Positions 1 through 7,781 of a stretch of 25,178 nucleotides of DNA are shown piece after piece. The stretch is from an uncultured Gemmiger sp. (GTDB lineage: Bacteria > Bacillota > Clostridia > Oscillospirales > Ruminococcaceae), in contig CALWNS010000010.1 of the NCBI GenBank assembly GCA_944382805.1, forward strand, positions 1-25,178, in the 5' to 3' direction. The notes under the pieces are model-generated. The model searched no databases. It saw only the letters and a program-made list of their open reading frames with translations, and was not told the origin of the DNA. The position numbers were made by a program, and so were the translations under genes. Positions within the stretch are counted from its first letter, which is position 1. Each line of letters opens with the position of its first letter.

Positions 1-24
1 AAGCGCCGCCCGCAGGCGGCGCTT
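1..24 (-). terminator. Rho-independent terminator of the prepilin gene
   Basis: A perfect 10-bp stem (arms 1-10 and 15-24) with a 4-base loop begins 18 bases past the stop codon of the minus-strand prepilin gene. The T-run expected on the minus strand would lie beyond the window edge, so only the hairpin is visible. A short A/T run on the other side (25-28) would allow some function in both directions. Confidence 0.7.
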
Positions 25-42
25 AAAAACTAAATGTTGAAA

Positions 43-621
43 TTAAGCAAAAGCAATTTCGGTGGAGTATCCGTTGCCAGAGTTTTCAATCGTACCAATC
101 AAGTTGGCTTGTTCAGAGGGGGCGATGGAATTGCATACATAACTGGACTCTCCGGTGGTTTCGTTGTACGTATACGTACAAATATAACCACTATTGCTAT
201 ACTCTACTTTGGTAATCTTGGCTTTGTTATTGCAAGTGATTTTAAAATCACCATTGGTTTCAGAAAGTTTGTGAATCTCGTCTACAACAGTCTTTGCATA
301 CGGGGGAGGAGTCTCGTTATCCTCGGTTGCATCGTTCGCTTGCCCGGTTGTAGATTCTACATAAGGGTAAGAGAAAGTTGTGTCTCCAGATGCATTCAAT
401 TCAATTTCGCCTTGCCCATAATCCTCCGACAGCACCGTCTGGGCAGCCATGACGACCATGCGGGTCTCAGCAACGATGCTTTCCTGGCGGGCGCGGTCGA
501 TGTAGCCGGTCAGGGAGGGGATCAGCAGGGCGGCCAGGATGGCCAGGATGACCAGAACAACGATCAGTTCGACCAGGGTAAAGCCTTTGTTGTTCAGGCG
601 CTTGCGGATGGTTTGCAGCAT
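43..621 (-). CDS. Type IV prepilin-like protein (N-terminal methylation motif)
   Basis: The 192-residue product is a type IV pilin or pseudopilin-like protein, normally processed by prepilin peptidase and assembled into a surface or secretion filament. The N-terminus shows the class III leader: a basic stretch ending NNKG, cleavage before FTLVE with Glu at mature position 5, then one hydrophobic helix (about residues 13-38). The C-terminal domain (from about residue 65) is polar, Thr/Asn/Tyr-rich, has three cysteines, and resembles no family I can name. The start is fixed by an AAGGAG site (631-636) nine bases upstream. It has its own promoter and terminator and no pilus assembly gene nearby, so machinery must lie elsewhere. 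The 3' two thirds of the gene is clearly AT-richer than the 5' third and than neighbouring genes, suggesting a variable or acquired head domain. Pilin-like is sure; the exact role (competence, adhesion) is not. Confidence 0.85.
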   Translation of the reverse strand: MLQTIRKRLNNKGFTLVELIVVLVILAILAALLIPSLTGYIDRARQESIVAETRMVVMAAQTVLSEDYGQGEIELNASGDTTFSYPYVESTTGQANDATEDNETPPPYAKTVVDEIHKLSETNGDFKITCNNKAKITKVEYSNSGYICTYTYNETTGESSYVCNSIAPSEQANLIGTIENSGNGYSTEIAFA

Positions 622-700
622 ACGGCAGGACTCCTTGTTCTCATTTTCTTTTACATCATGTTCGGAAAAGCCGTTCCGGACATTATCGGAAACTGTGCTT

Positions 701-729
701 AGTATATCACAGTTTTTTCATACTTGCAA
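701..729 (-). promoter_or_regulatory. Sigma-A promoter of the prepilin gene
   Basis: On the minus strand a TTGCAA -35 box (724-729) is followed after exactly 17 bases by TATACT (701-706). Transcription would start near 694, giving a leader of about 73 bases. This promoter accounts for most of the 201-base gap between the prepilin gene and the lipoprotein gene; I see nothing else coding there. Confidence 0.8.
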
Positions 730-822
730 GCGAAATATGCATAAATATCGAATATTTTCTGAAAAAACGGCATATTCCCGGTTTTTCTGACGCCATCGGC
801 CTGTCCGGCGTGGCAAAGCGCG

Positions 823-1983
823 TCACGCCGCGGCCAGTTCGATCATGTGGCGCATCACAAGCTCGTTCAGGATGCTCATTTTCAGGTAGCCTTCCCCAAA
901 AGAGCTGGTCAGGGAGCTGGGGTCGCTGGTGCCGAACTGGCCCAGGAACTCCTCGTTCATCGTCTCGGTGTCGCACACGATGCCGTAGGTCTCGGCCATG
1001 GCCTGCGCGATCAGCGCCTGCTGCGCCGCGCTGCGCACATAGCCCTGGATGCTTTCCACATAGGCGGCCGCGTTCTCAAAGCCGTTGCCGGCCATGAATT
1101 CGTCCAGCGTAACGCCGTACATCTTGCTGTACAGGTAGGGGGTCTGCAGGTAGTAGTCCTCAAAATACTGCATCACTTCCTGCGGCAGTTCCTCGGCCAC
1201 CGTCAGCTGTTCGGCCAGCTCCCCGTACAGCTCGTTGGCCTGCTGGTCGTACAGAAGGATGCCGTTCACATAGCTTTTCAGCGTTTCCACGTCGCTCAGT
1301 TCCAGCTCGCTGTTCAGGTTTTCCTGCACCCACTCGTCGGTCAGTTCGGGCAGCACCGTTTCGCTGATGTAGTTGAGCGTGGTCTCGAACACGGCCTCCT
1401 TGCCGCCCAGCTCTTCGCTGTAGTCCTCCGGGAAGGTCACGACTACGTCAAACGTATCGCCGGGCATATGGCCTACGATCTGATCCTCGAACCCATCGAT
1501 AAACTTGCCGCTGCCCAGCGTAAGGCTGTAGTCCTCGGCCGTGCCGCCGTCAAACGCCACGCCGTCGACCGTGCCGGCAAAATCGATGCTTACGGTATCG
1601 CCCTCGGCCGCTTCACGGTCGGTGACCTGCGCGGTCTCCTGGTAAGAGGACAGGATGTTTTCTTCGATGTAGCTTTCGACCGATTCCTCGCTGACGGTGT
1701 TGGCTTCCTCCGAAAGGGTCAGTTCCAGCTCGCCCGGGATGGTGACATAGTCGGTGGCGGTCACGCCGTCAATGTAGCCGTTTTCGTCAAAAATAGCGCT
1801 GAAATCGAAATCGGCCAGGTAATCGTAAGGGTCGGCGCTTTCCGCCGTGGCCGTTTCGCCGGTTGCAGGCGCGGCGGAAGGGGTGGCGGTCTCGGCCGTT
1901 TCGGCCTGCTGCGTAGCGCCGCAGGCCGACAGCATACCGGCGGCCAGCAGGGCCGCAACGGAAAGATACAGATGCTTTTTCAT
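823..1983 (-). CDS. Trigger-factor-like peptidyl-prolyl isomerase lipoprotein
   Basis: A 386-residue predicted lipoprotein foldase. The N-terminus is a signal peptide with lipobox LSAC, Cys21 being the lipidation site, followed by a Thr/Ala/Glu-rich linker (22-50). An FKBP-type domain of the trigger-factor kind lies at about 126-210 (GDTVSIDFAGTVDGVAFDGG, then LGSGKFIDGFEDQIVGH), close in sequence to the same region of the tig product in this window. The rest (210-386) resembles the helical trigger-factor C-domain. The ribosome-docking domain with its GFRKGKAP-type loop is absent, as expected for a protein acting outside the membrane. I chose the ATG at 1983, six bases after GGAG; an in-frame TTG 12 bases upstream lies on that ribosome site. 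It probably helps secreted proteins fold, the job PrsA does in other Gram-positives. The family call is strong; substrates are unknown. Confidence 0.85.
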   Translation of the reverse strand: MKKHLYLSVAALLAAGMLSACGATQQAETAETATPSAAPATGETATAESADPYDYLADFDFSAIFDENGYIDGVTATDYVTIPGELELTLSEEANTVSEESVESYIEENILSSYQETAQVTDREAAEGDTVSIDFAGTVDGVAFDGGTAEDYSLTLGSGKFIDGFEDQIVGHMPGDTFDVVVTFPEDYSEELGGKEAVFETTLNYISETVLPELTDEWVQENLNSELELSDVETLKSYVNGILLYDQQANELYGELAEQLTVAEELPQEVMQYFEDYYLQTPYLYSKMYGVTLDEFMAGNGFENAAAYVESIQGYVRSAAQQALIAQAMAETYGIVCDTETMNEEFLGQFGTSDPSSLTSSFGEGYLKMSILNELVMRHMIELAAA

Positions 1984-2019
1984 GGGAAACTCCAATCAAA
2001 ATAAAATTTTTACCTGTCC

Positions 2020-2047
2020 ATTATACATCAATTTCAGAAAATGTACA
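2020..2047 (-). promoter_or_regulatory. Promoter of the trigger-factor-like lipoprotein gene
   Basis: On the minus strand TATAAT (2020-2025) lies 16 bases after TGTACA (2042-2047), a four-of-six match to the -35 consensus. It is back to back with the promoter of the DUF896 gene, so the two transcripts diverge from a region of about 65 bases. Confidence 0.6.
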
Positions 2048-2055
2048 GCCAAACA

Positions 2056-2084
2056 TTCCAAAACACCGCAAAAAGTGGTATAGT
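2056..2084 (+). promoter_or_regulatory. Probable promoter of the DUF896 gene, with 5' hairpin
   Basis: TTCCAA (2056-2061), a 17-base spacer and TATAGT (2079-2084) form a moderate promoter. The transcript would begin almost directly with a CCGGGC/GCCCGG hairpin (2092-2110, 7-base loop), which could stabilise the 5' end. The -35 box is weak. Confidence 0.5.
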
Positions 2085-2138
2085 GGTAGCGCCGGGCGCA
2101 ATTTGCCCGGACGGTATGCGGAAAAGGAATGGGAAAAG

Positions 2139-2354
2139 ATGGAAAAAGCCAAGATCGAGCGGATCAATGCCCTGGCACACAAGGCCAAAGCGCAGGGCCT
2201 CACGCCGGAAGAAAAGCAGGAACAAACCGCGCTGCGCCGGGAATACCTGGCGGATATACGCGCCAGCCTGCAGGCGCAGCTGGCCGGCACCATTGTGGTG
2301 GAGCCGGACGGCAGCCGCCACCCGCTGCTGAAAAACCCGCTGCCCAAACCGTAA
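2139..2354 (+). CDS. DUF896 family protein (YnzC-like)
   Basis: A 71-residue soluble protein of the DUF896 family, small helical proteins of Firmicutes with no agreed function. The family pattern is clear: an N-terminal helix pair (IERINALAHKAKAQGLTPEE) followed by EQTALRREYLADIRASLQAQL and a short C-terminal tail ending in prolines. The start at 2139 is preferred because the alignment of the family begins here and an AGGA site (2125-2128) lies ten bases upstream; the open frame extends 12 residues further without a ribosome site. It has a probable promoter of its own and lies just before purA, which is transcribed separately. Confidence 0.85.
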   Translation: MEKAKIERINALAHKAKAQGLTPEEKQEQTALRREYLADIRASLQAQLAGTIVVEPDGSRHPLLKNPLPKP

Positions 2355-2380
2355 AGGCGGGCGCCGCCGCGCGCTGTGCA

Positions 2381-2409
2381 TTGCATTTTGCGGCGCCGTC
2401 TGGTATAAT
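2381..2409 (+). promoter_or_regulatory. Extended -10 promoter of purA
   Basis: TTGCAT (2381-2386), exactly 17 bases, then TGG-TATAAT (2404-2409) with the extended -10 TG motif. This predicts a leader of about 100 bases before the purA start codon. The leader has short GC-rich inverted repeats, but I do not recognise a purine riboswitch core in it. Confidence 0.8.
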
Positions 2410-2516
2410 ACAGTATGACGGCGTATCCCGGTCTGAACAAATCGGCGTCCGGCGCATAGAAAACCGGAGCCGGGCGGAAAAGGCTGTACATTGAAACCAA
2501 AGCGAGGTTTACAAAA

Positions 2517-3809
2517 ATGCTTACTGCAATTACCGGCATCAACTGGGGCGATGAAGGCAAGGGCCGCATGGTCGACCTGCTGAGCCAGGACTATGACATC
2601 GTCGCGCGGTACCAGGGCGGGGACAACGCCGGCCACACGGTCAAAAACGAACGCGGGAAGTTTATCCTGAACCTGATCCCCTCCGGCATCCTGCGCCCGG
2701 ACGTCGTCTGCGTGATGGGCGGCGGTATGGTCATCGACCCGGAGCACCTGGAAAAAGAGATCGCCACTTTGCGGGAAAAGGGCGTGGAGATCAGTCCCGC
2801 CAACCTGAAGATTTCCGATCGGGCCACCATCACCATGCCGTTACATGTTGCGCAGGACGGCCTGGAGGAGGCGCGCCTTTCCAAAACCGGCGCGCAGTTC
2901 GGTTCCACCAAGCGCGGCATCGCCTATACCTACGGCGATAAATTCATGAAAAAGACCCTGCGCATGGGCGACCTTGTGCACATGGATGCCGGCGTGCGCA
3001 AGCGGCTGGAAACCATTGTCGAATCCAAGAACCTGACCATGGTCAACATCTACAGCCAGGAGCCTGTCAGCGTGGACGAGATGTGGGCCTGGTGCGAGCA
3101 TTTCTCCGCCCAGTTCAAAGATTACATCTGCGATGTGGGCGAGTACCTGGCCCAGGCGGACGATGCCGGCAAAAAGATCCTGTTCGAAGCCCAGCTCGGC
3201 GCGCTGCGCGATATCGACTACGGCATCTACCCGTATACCTCCAGCTCCAACACGATCAGCGCCTATGCGCCCATCGGCGCCGGTATCCCCGGCCGCAAGC
3301 TGGACCTTTCCCTTGGCATCATGAAGGCATATTCCTCCTGCGTGGGCGAAGGCCCCTTCACGGCGGAACTGGCCATGACCGAGGAGGAAAAGGATGTCCT
3401 GCGCGAACACGGCCACGAATACGGCGCCGCCACCGGCCGTCCGCGCCGCGTCGGTCCCTTTGACGTGGTCGCCAGCCGCTACGGCGTGCAGTGCCAGGGC
3501 TGTGACGAGCTGGCCCTGACTTTGCTGGACGTGCTGGACTATATGCCGGTGATCCCGGTGGTCGAGGCCTACCGCCTGCCGGACGGCACCGTGACCGGAC
3601 GCTTCCCCACGGGCAAGACGCTGGACGACGCGCAGCCGGTCATCAAGCAGATGGAGGGCTGGAACTGCGATATCACCGGCGTGCGCCGGTACGAGGACCT
3701 GCCCGCGCAGGCCCGCGCGTATGTAGAATATCTGGAGCAGGCGGTCGGCTGCCATATCAAGTATTTCTCGGTCGGCCCGGAGCGCGAAGCCTGCATCGTG
3801 CGCGGCTGA
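2517..3809 (+). CDS. purA: Adenylosuccinate synthetase
   Basis: Cytosolic enzyme joining IMP and aspartate with GTP to give adenylosuccinate, the first step from IMP to AMP. At 430 residues it has the usual length. The GTP/IMP-binding start GINWGDEGKGR (residues 7-17, catalytic Asp12) and GGDNAGHTV (His40) are intact, with Arg17 where many family members have Lys. The motifs TGRPRRVGPFD and the QFGSTKRGI switch region are also visible. The start follows a GAGGT site at normal distance. The gene has its own promoter and terminator, so it is a single-gene transcript. No other purine gene is in the window. Its sister enzyme PurB would release fumarate from the product, which is of interest given the fumarase genes 2.5 kb downstream. 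Confidence 0.97.
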   Translation: MLTAITGINWGDEGKGRMVDLLSQDYDIVARYQGGDNAGHTVKNERGKFILNLIPSGILRPDVVCVMGGGMVIDPEHLEKEIATLREKGVEISPANLKISDRATITMPLHVAQDGLEEARLSKTGAQFGSTKRGIAYTYGDKFMKKTLRMGDLVHMDAGVRKRLETIVESKNLTMVNIYSQEPVSVDEMWAWCEHFSAQFKDYICDVGEYLAQADDAGKKILFEAQLGALRDIDYGIYPYTSSSNTISAYAPIGAGIPGRKLDLSLGIMKAYSSCVGEGPFTAELAMTEEEKDVLREHGHEYGAATGRPRRVGPFDVVASRYGVQCQGCDELALTLLDVLDYMPVIPVVEAYRLPDGTVTGRFPTGKTLDDAQPVIKQMEGWNCDITGVRRYEDLPAQARAYVEYLEQAVGCHIKYFSVGPEREACIVRG

Positions 3810-3837
3810 GCAAGCCGGCCGCCCAAGCCAACGCAAC

Positions 3838-3873
3838 AGCAGCGGACCCCTTGCGGGAGGTCCGCTGCTTTTT
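3838..3873 (+). terminator. Terminator of purA
   Basis: A perfect 11-bp stem (3838-3848 with 3859-3869) closed by a 10-base loop and followed by five T residues. It lies 28 bases after the purA stop and 22 bases before the start codon of the metal exporter gene, so the exporter is mostly insulated from purA. Confidence 0.9.
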
Positions 3874-3895
3874 GGAAAAGCGGGAGGGGAAAGTT

Positions 3896-5113
3896 TTGAC
3901 ACAATGGCTGATCCGTCTTTTTGTAAAAGACAGGGACAACATCAGCAACACAAAGGTGCGCGGCGCCTATGCGAATCTGGCCTGCATCGTGGGGATCGTC
4001 TGCAATGTTTTGCTGTTTGCCGGCAAGTTTGCGGCCGGTACGTTTTTTGGCAGCGTGTCCATCCGGGCCGACGCCATGAACAATCTTTCGGATGCCAGTT
4101 CCAATATCGTCAGCCTGCTGGGATTCCAGCTCGGTTCACGACCGGCGGACGAAAAACACCCGTTCGGCCATGCCCGGTACGAGTATCTGGCCGGCCTGGC
4201 CGTGGCGGTCATGGTGCTGGTCATCGGCATCGAACTGCTGAAGGAGAGCATCGGCAAGGTATTACAGCCTACGCCGGTCAATTTTGGCTGGCTTTCGGCC
4301 GCGGTGCTGGCGGCTTCGATTTTGGTCAAGCTCTGGATGAGCCTGTTCAACCGCAAGATCGGCACGCTGATCAGTTCCGAAACGCTGCGCGCCACGGCGG
4401 ACGACGCCCGCAACGACGTGATCTCCACGGCCGCGGTGCTGGCGGCCTCTCTGGCGGCCCGCGTGACCGGCATCGACCGGCTGGACGGCGTGGCCGGCGT
4501 GGCGGTGGCGGCGTTTATCCTGTACAGCGGCGTGGGCCTGGTGCGGGATACGCTGGACCCGATCCTGGGCGCGGCGCCGGACCCGGAACTGATCGACCGC
4601 ATCGAGCGCAAGGTGCTGACCTATCCGGGGGTGCTGGGCATCCATGACCTGATGCTGCACGACTACGGGCCGGGCAACCGGCTGGTCAGCTTCCATGTCG
4701 AGATGCCGGCCGGCGCGGACGTGCTGCAAAGCCACGATACCATCGATACCATCGAAAAGGATCTCATGCGGGAGGAGGGGCTGATCGCCACCATCCACTA
4801 TGACCCGGTCGTGACAGACGACGCGCACGTCAACGAGCTGCGGGCGTTTTTGGATGCGCAGGCCGCGCGCCTGGCGCCGGACGCCGCCGTACACGATCTG
4901 CGCATCGTGCCGGGGGCCACGCATACCAACGTGGTGTTCGACTGCGCGGTGCCGCCGGATTACCTGACCGGCAAGGAACAGCGTGCCGCCGCGCTGGCTG
5001 CCGCGCTGCGCGAGGCCGTTAAAAAAAGATGGCCGGATCATTTCTGCGTGATCCACATGGAATCCAACTACGGCGCCGCCAGCCCGCACAGGGCGCCCCA
5101 CGCGGCCCACTAA
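3896..5113 (+). CDS. Cation diffusion facilitator, probably Mn(II)-type exporter
   Basis: A 405-residue inner-membrane metal/proton antiporter of the CDF family. It has the usual six-helix core (about residues 20-200), the signature HPFGHARYEYL between helices, and a cytoplasmic C-terminal metal-binding domain (from about 210), here followed by a longer than usual second alpha/beta extension (about 305-405). In helix 2 the site reads DAMNNLSD and in helix 5 DDARNDV. That gives NxxxD/DxxxD where zinc exporters have HxxxD or DxxxD with HxxxD; acidic/Asn sites of this kind are typical of Mn-exporting CDFs such as MntE. The start is TTG at 3896, six bases after GGGAGGGGA; no ATG fits. No promoter was seen between the purA terminator and the start. 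Family certain, metal inferred. Confidence 0.9.
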   Translation: MTQWLIRLFVKDRDNISNTKVRGAYANLACIVGIVCNVLLFAGKFAAGTFFGSVSIRADAMNNLSDASSNIVSLLGFQLGSRPADEKHPFGHARYEYLAGLAVAVMVLVIGIELLKESIGKVLQPTPVNFGWLSAAVLAASILVKLWMSLFNRKIGTLISSETLRATADDARNDVISTAAVLAASLAARVTGIDRLDGVAGVAVAAFILYSGVGLVRDTLDPILGAAPDPELIDRIERKVLTYPGVLGIHDLMLHDYGPGNRLVSFHVEMPAGADVLQSHDTIDTIEKDLMREEGLIATIHYDPVVTDDAHVNELRAFLDAQAARLAPDAAVHDLRIVPGATHTNVVFDCAVPPDYLTGKEQRAAALAAALREAVKKRWPDHFCVIHMESNYGAASPHRAPHAAH

Positions 5114-5156
5114 AGCCAAACGCCACACAAAAACCGATGCGAAAGGATGTATACCT

Positions 5157-6332
5157 ATGGATTACAATGCCGCCGCCTTGGCTATGCACGAAAAATACCC
5201 GGGCAAACTTACCGTGAACAGCCTGTTCACCGTCAACGACAGGGACGCGCTTTCCACCGCCTATACGCCGGGCGTGGCGGAGCCTTGCCGCCAGATCGCC
5301 CGCCAGCCGGAGGACGTCTACCGCTATACGCTCAAGGGCCGCACCGTGGCGGTGGTGACCAACGGCACGGCGGTGCTGGGCCTGGGCAACATCGGGCCGG
5401 AAGCCGGCCTGCCGGTCATGGAAGGCAAGTGTGTTCTGTTCAAGGAGTTTGGCGGCGTGGACGCTTTCCCCATCTGCCTGAACGCCAAGACCAAGGAGGA
5501 AGTGATCGCCGCGGTCAAGGCCATTGCGCCGACGTTTGGCGGCATCAACCTGGAGGATATCCGCAGCCCGGAATGCTTTGAGATCGAGGCGGAACTGGAA
5601 CGCGAACTGGATATCCCGGTCTTTCATGACGACCAGCACGGCACGGCCATTATCGTGCTGGCCGGCGTGCTCAATGCGCTGAAAGTCGTGGGCAAGGATA
5701 TCCGCACGATCCGCGTGGTGCAGAACGGCCCCGGCGCGGCCGGCACCGCCATCATCAAGATGCTGCAGACCGCCGGCGTGCAGGACATCATCGCCGTGGA
5801 CGAGCACGGCATTTTGGTCCCGGGCCGCAGCGCCGGGCTGGAAGGCCACAAAGCCGCGCTGGCGCAGGCCACCAACCCCCGCCGCGTGCAGGGCGGCCTG
5901 GCGGAGGCCATCCGCGGGGCGGACCTGTTCATCGGTACTTCGGTGGCCGGCGCACTGACGCCCGAAATGGCGGCCACGATGGCCCCGGATGCGATCGTTT
6001 TTGCCATGGCCAACCCCAACCCGGAGATCATGCCCGACGCGGCCAAGGCGGCCGGCGTGCGCGTGGTCGGCACCGGGCGCAGCGATTTCCCCAACCAGGT
6101 CAACAATGTGCTGGCGTTCCCCGGCATCTTTAAGGGGGCGCTGGCGGTGCGTGCGCGGGACATCAACGACGCCATGAAGCTGGCTGCGGCCCGCGCGCTG
6201 GCCGCACTCATCCCGGACGGGGAACTGAACGAGGAAAACATCCTGCCCAAAGCCTTTGATCCGCGTGTGGCGGATGCAGTGGCCGACGCGGTGGCGAAAG
6301 CCGCGCGGGAAAGCGGCGTGGCACGGGTATGA
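5157..6332 (+). CDS. Malic enzyme (oxaloacetate-decarboxylating malate dehydrogenase)
   Basis: A 391-residue single-domain-type bacterial malic enzyme, converting malate to pyruvate and CO2 with reduction of NAD(P). Visible motifs are AYTPGVAEPC (Tyr36), VTNGTAVLGLGNIGPEAGLPVMEGK, the metal-binding stretch ending DDQHGTA, and a nucleotide fold around GPGAAGTA. It lacks the C-terminal phosphotransacetylase-like domain of MaeB-type enzymes, so it is of the short YtsJ-like kind. The start follows AAAGGAT at seven bases. The stop codon overlaps the start of the fumarase alpha gene (ATGA), so the two are translationally coupled. The cofactor (NAD or NADP) cannot be told by eye. Confidence 0.95.
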   Translation: MDYNAAALAMHEKYPGKLTVNSLFTVNDRDALSTAYTPGVAEPCRQIARQPEDVYRYTLKGRTVAVVTNGTAVLGLGNIGPEAGLPVMEGKCVLFKEFGGVDAFPICLNAKTKEEVIAAVKAIAPTFGGINLEDIRSPECFEIEAELERELDIPVFHDDQHGTAIIVLAGVLNALKVVGKDIRTIRVVQNGPGAAGTAIIKMLQTAGVQDIIAVDEHGILVPGRSAGLEGHKAALAQATNPRRVQGGLAEAIRGADLFIGTSVAGALTPEMAATMAPDAIVFAMANPNPEIMPDAAKAAGVRVVGTGRSDFPNQVNNVLAFPGIFKGALAVRARDINDAMKLAAARALAALIPDGELNEENILPKAFDPRVADAVADAVAKAARESGVARV

Positions 6333-7174
6333 GCATCCGCGAACTGCAGGCCGAACAGATCAGCGAGATGGTGCGGCGGCTGTGCCTGCGGGCCAACCTG
6401 GAGCTGCCGCAGGATGTGAAAGCCGCCATGCAGGCGGCGGAAAGCGCCGAACCCTGGCCGCTGGCCCGCGAAACGCTGGGCCTTTTGCGCAAAAACCAGG
6501 AGGTTGCCGCCCAGAGCGAACTGCCCATCTGCCAGGATACAGGCATGGCCTGCGTTTTCATCGAGCTGGGGCAGGACGTCCATATAAACGGCGACCTGCG
6601 TGCGGCGGTGGACGAGGGCGTGCGCCGCGGGTATCAGGAAGGATACCTGCGCAAGAGCATCACCGGCGACCCGCTGCGCCGAAAAAACACCGAGGACAAC
6701 ACCCCGGCGTTTCTGACCGTCAGCCTGGCGCCCGGCAGCGGCTGCCGCATCACGGTGGCGCCCAAGGGCGCGGGTAGCGAAAACATGAGCCGGCTGGCCA
6801 TGCTCAAACCGGCCGACGGCGTGCAGGGCGTGCGGGATTTCGTTTTGCAGACCGTGCGTATGGCCGGTTCCAACCCTTGCCCGCCGATCGTGCTGGGCGT
6901 GGGTATCGGCGGCAGTTTCGACAAGTGCGCCGCCATGGCCAAGCACGCGCTGCTGCGCCCGCTGGATGTGCCCAACCCGGACCCTTATTATGCCGAGCTG
7001 GAGCGTGATCTGCTGCGGCAGATCAATGCCCTGGGCATTGGGCCGCAGGGGTTTGGCGGCGCGGCGACCTGCCTGGCGGTCGCCATCGAACAAGCGCCCA
7101 CCCATGTGGCCTGCCTGCCGGTGGCTGTCAACATCAGCTGCCATGTGACCCGCCGCGCCAGCGCAGAGCTGTAA
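6329..7174 (+). CDS. Class I fumarate hydratase, alpha subunit
   Basis: The 281-residue product matches the N-terminal catalytic half of iron-sulfur fumarase/tartrate dehydratase. Three cysteines able to hold the 4Fe-4S cluster are in the family contexts: ICQDTG (Cys68), NPCPPIVLGVGIGG (Cys184) and GGAATCLAV (Cys248). Hydration of fumarate to malate in the cytosol is the expected reaction; the related L-tartrate dehydratase TtdA is possible from sequence alone, but the coupled malic enzyme favours fumarase. The start overlaps the malic enzyme stop by four bases. The split alpha/beta arrangement is usual in anaerobes, and the cluster is oxygen sensitive. Confidence 0.93.
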   Translation: MSIRELQAEQISEMVRRLCLRANLELPQDVKAAMQAAESAEPWPLARETLGLLRKNQEVAAQSELPICQDTGMACVFIELGQDVHINGDLRAAVDEGVRRGYQEGYLRKSITGDPLRRKNTEDNTPAFLTVSLAPGSGCRITVAPKGAGSENMSRLAMLKPADGVQGVRDFVLQTVRMAGSNPCPPIVLGVGIGGSFDKCAAMAKHALLRPLDVPNPDPYYAELERDLLRQINALGIGPQGFGGAATCLAVAIEQAPTHVACLPVAVNISCHVTRRASAEL

Positions 7175-7208
7175 CGCCGGGCTTATGCGATCAGGGAGGG
7201 GGAGAGCG

Positions 7209-7781
7209 ATGCAATATCGCCTGACGACACCATTGAGCAAAGAAGCGCTGGCGCCGCTGCGCGCCGGCGATACCGTGCTGCTGTCCGGCGTGGTCTATAC
7301 GGCACGCGACGCGGCCCACGCCCGGATGGAGGAACTGCTGGAAGCCGGGCAGCCGCTGCCCTTTGCCATACGCGGCGCGGCGGTCTATTATGTCGGGCCT
7401 ACGCCGGAACGCCCCGGCTGTGTGATCGGCGCGGCCGGGCCGACGACCGCCGGCCGCATGGACCGTTACACCCCGCGCCTGCTGGACCTGGGGCTGGCCT
7501 GCATGATCGGCAAAGGCAAGCGCAGCGAAGAAGTAAAGGCCGCGGTCGTGCGCAACGGGGCGGTGTACCTGGCGGCGCTGGGCGGCGCCGGTGCGCTGAT
7601 GGCGGCCAGCATCCGCAGCTGCGAGGTCATTGCCTGGCCGGATCTCGGCTGCGAGGCGGTGCGCCGCCTGACCGTTAAGGATATGCCGTTGACCGTTCTG
7701 CTGGATGCGCACGGCGGAGATCTTTATGAAAGCGGGCCGCGGGCTTACATCGAAAGCCTGGGGCAGGGGGAAGGAACATGA
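7209..7781 (+). CDS. Class I fumarate hydratase, beta subunit
   Basis: A 190-residue partner of the alpha subunit, corresponding to the C-terminal swivelling half of iron-sulfur fumarases. Family marks include the N-terminal LRAGDTVLLSGVVYTARDAAH segment, GPTTAGRMDRYTP and IGKGKRSEEV, the substrate-binding loops. The ATG at 7209 follows a strong GGGAGGGGG site; the frame is open for a few codons more without a ribosome site. It begins 35 bases after the alpha stop and its own stop overlaps the start of the sortase gene. Together with alpha it should form the active hydro-lyase. Confidence 0.93.
   Translation: MQYRLTTPLSKEALAPLRAGDTVLLSGVVYTARDAAHARMEELLEAGQPLPFAIRGAAVYYVGPTPERPGCVIGAAGPTTAGRMDRYTPRLLDLGLACMIGKGKRSEEVKAAVVRNGAVYLAALGGAGALMAASIRSCEVIAWPDLGCEAVRRLTVKDMPLTVLLDAHGGDLYESGPRAYIESLGQGEGT

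Noticed and set aside
1984..1995. Upstream TTG start adding four residues to the trigger-factor-like lipoprotein
   Set aside because: This start lies on the ribosome site itself; the ATG at 1983 gives a standard MKK lipoprotein signal.
2410..2516. Purine riboswitch in the purA leader
   Set aside because: The leader of about 100 bases has short GC repeats but I could not find the conserved three-way junction core of the purine class.
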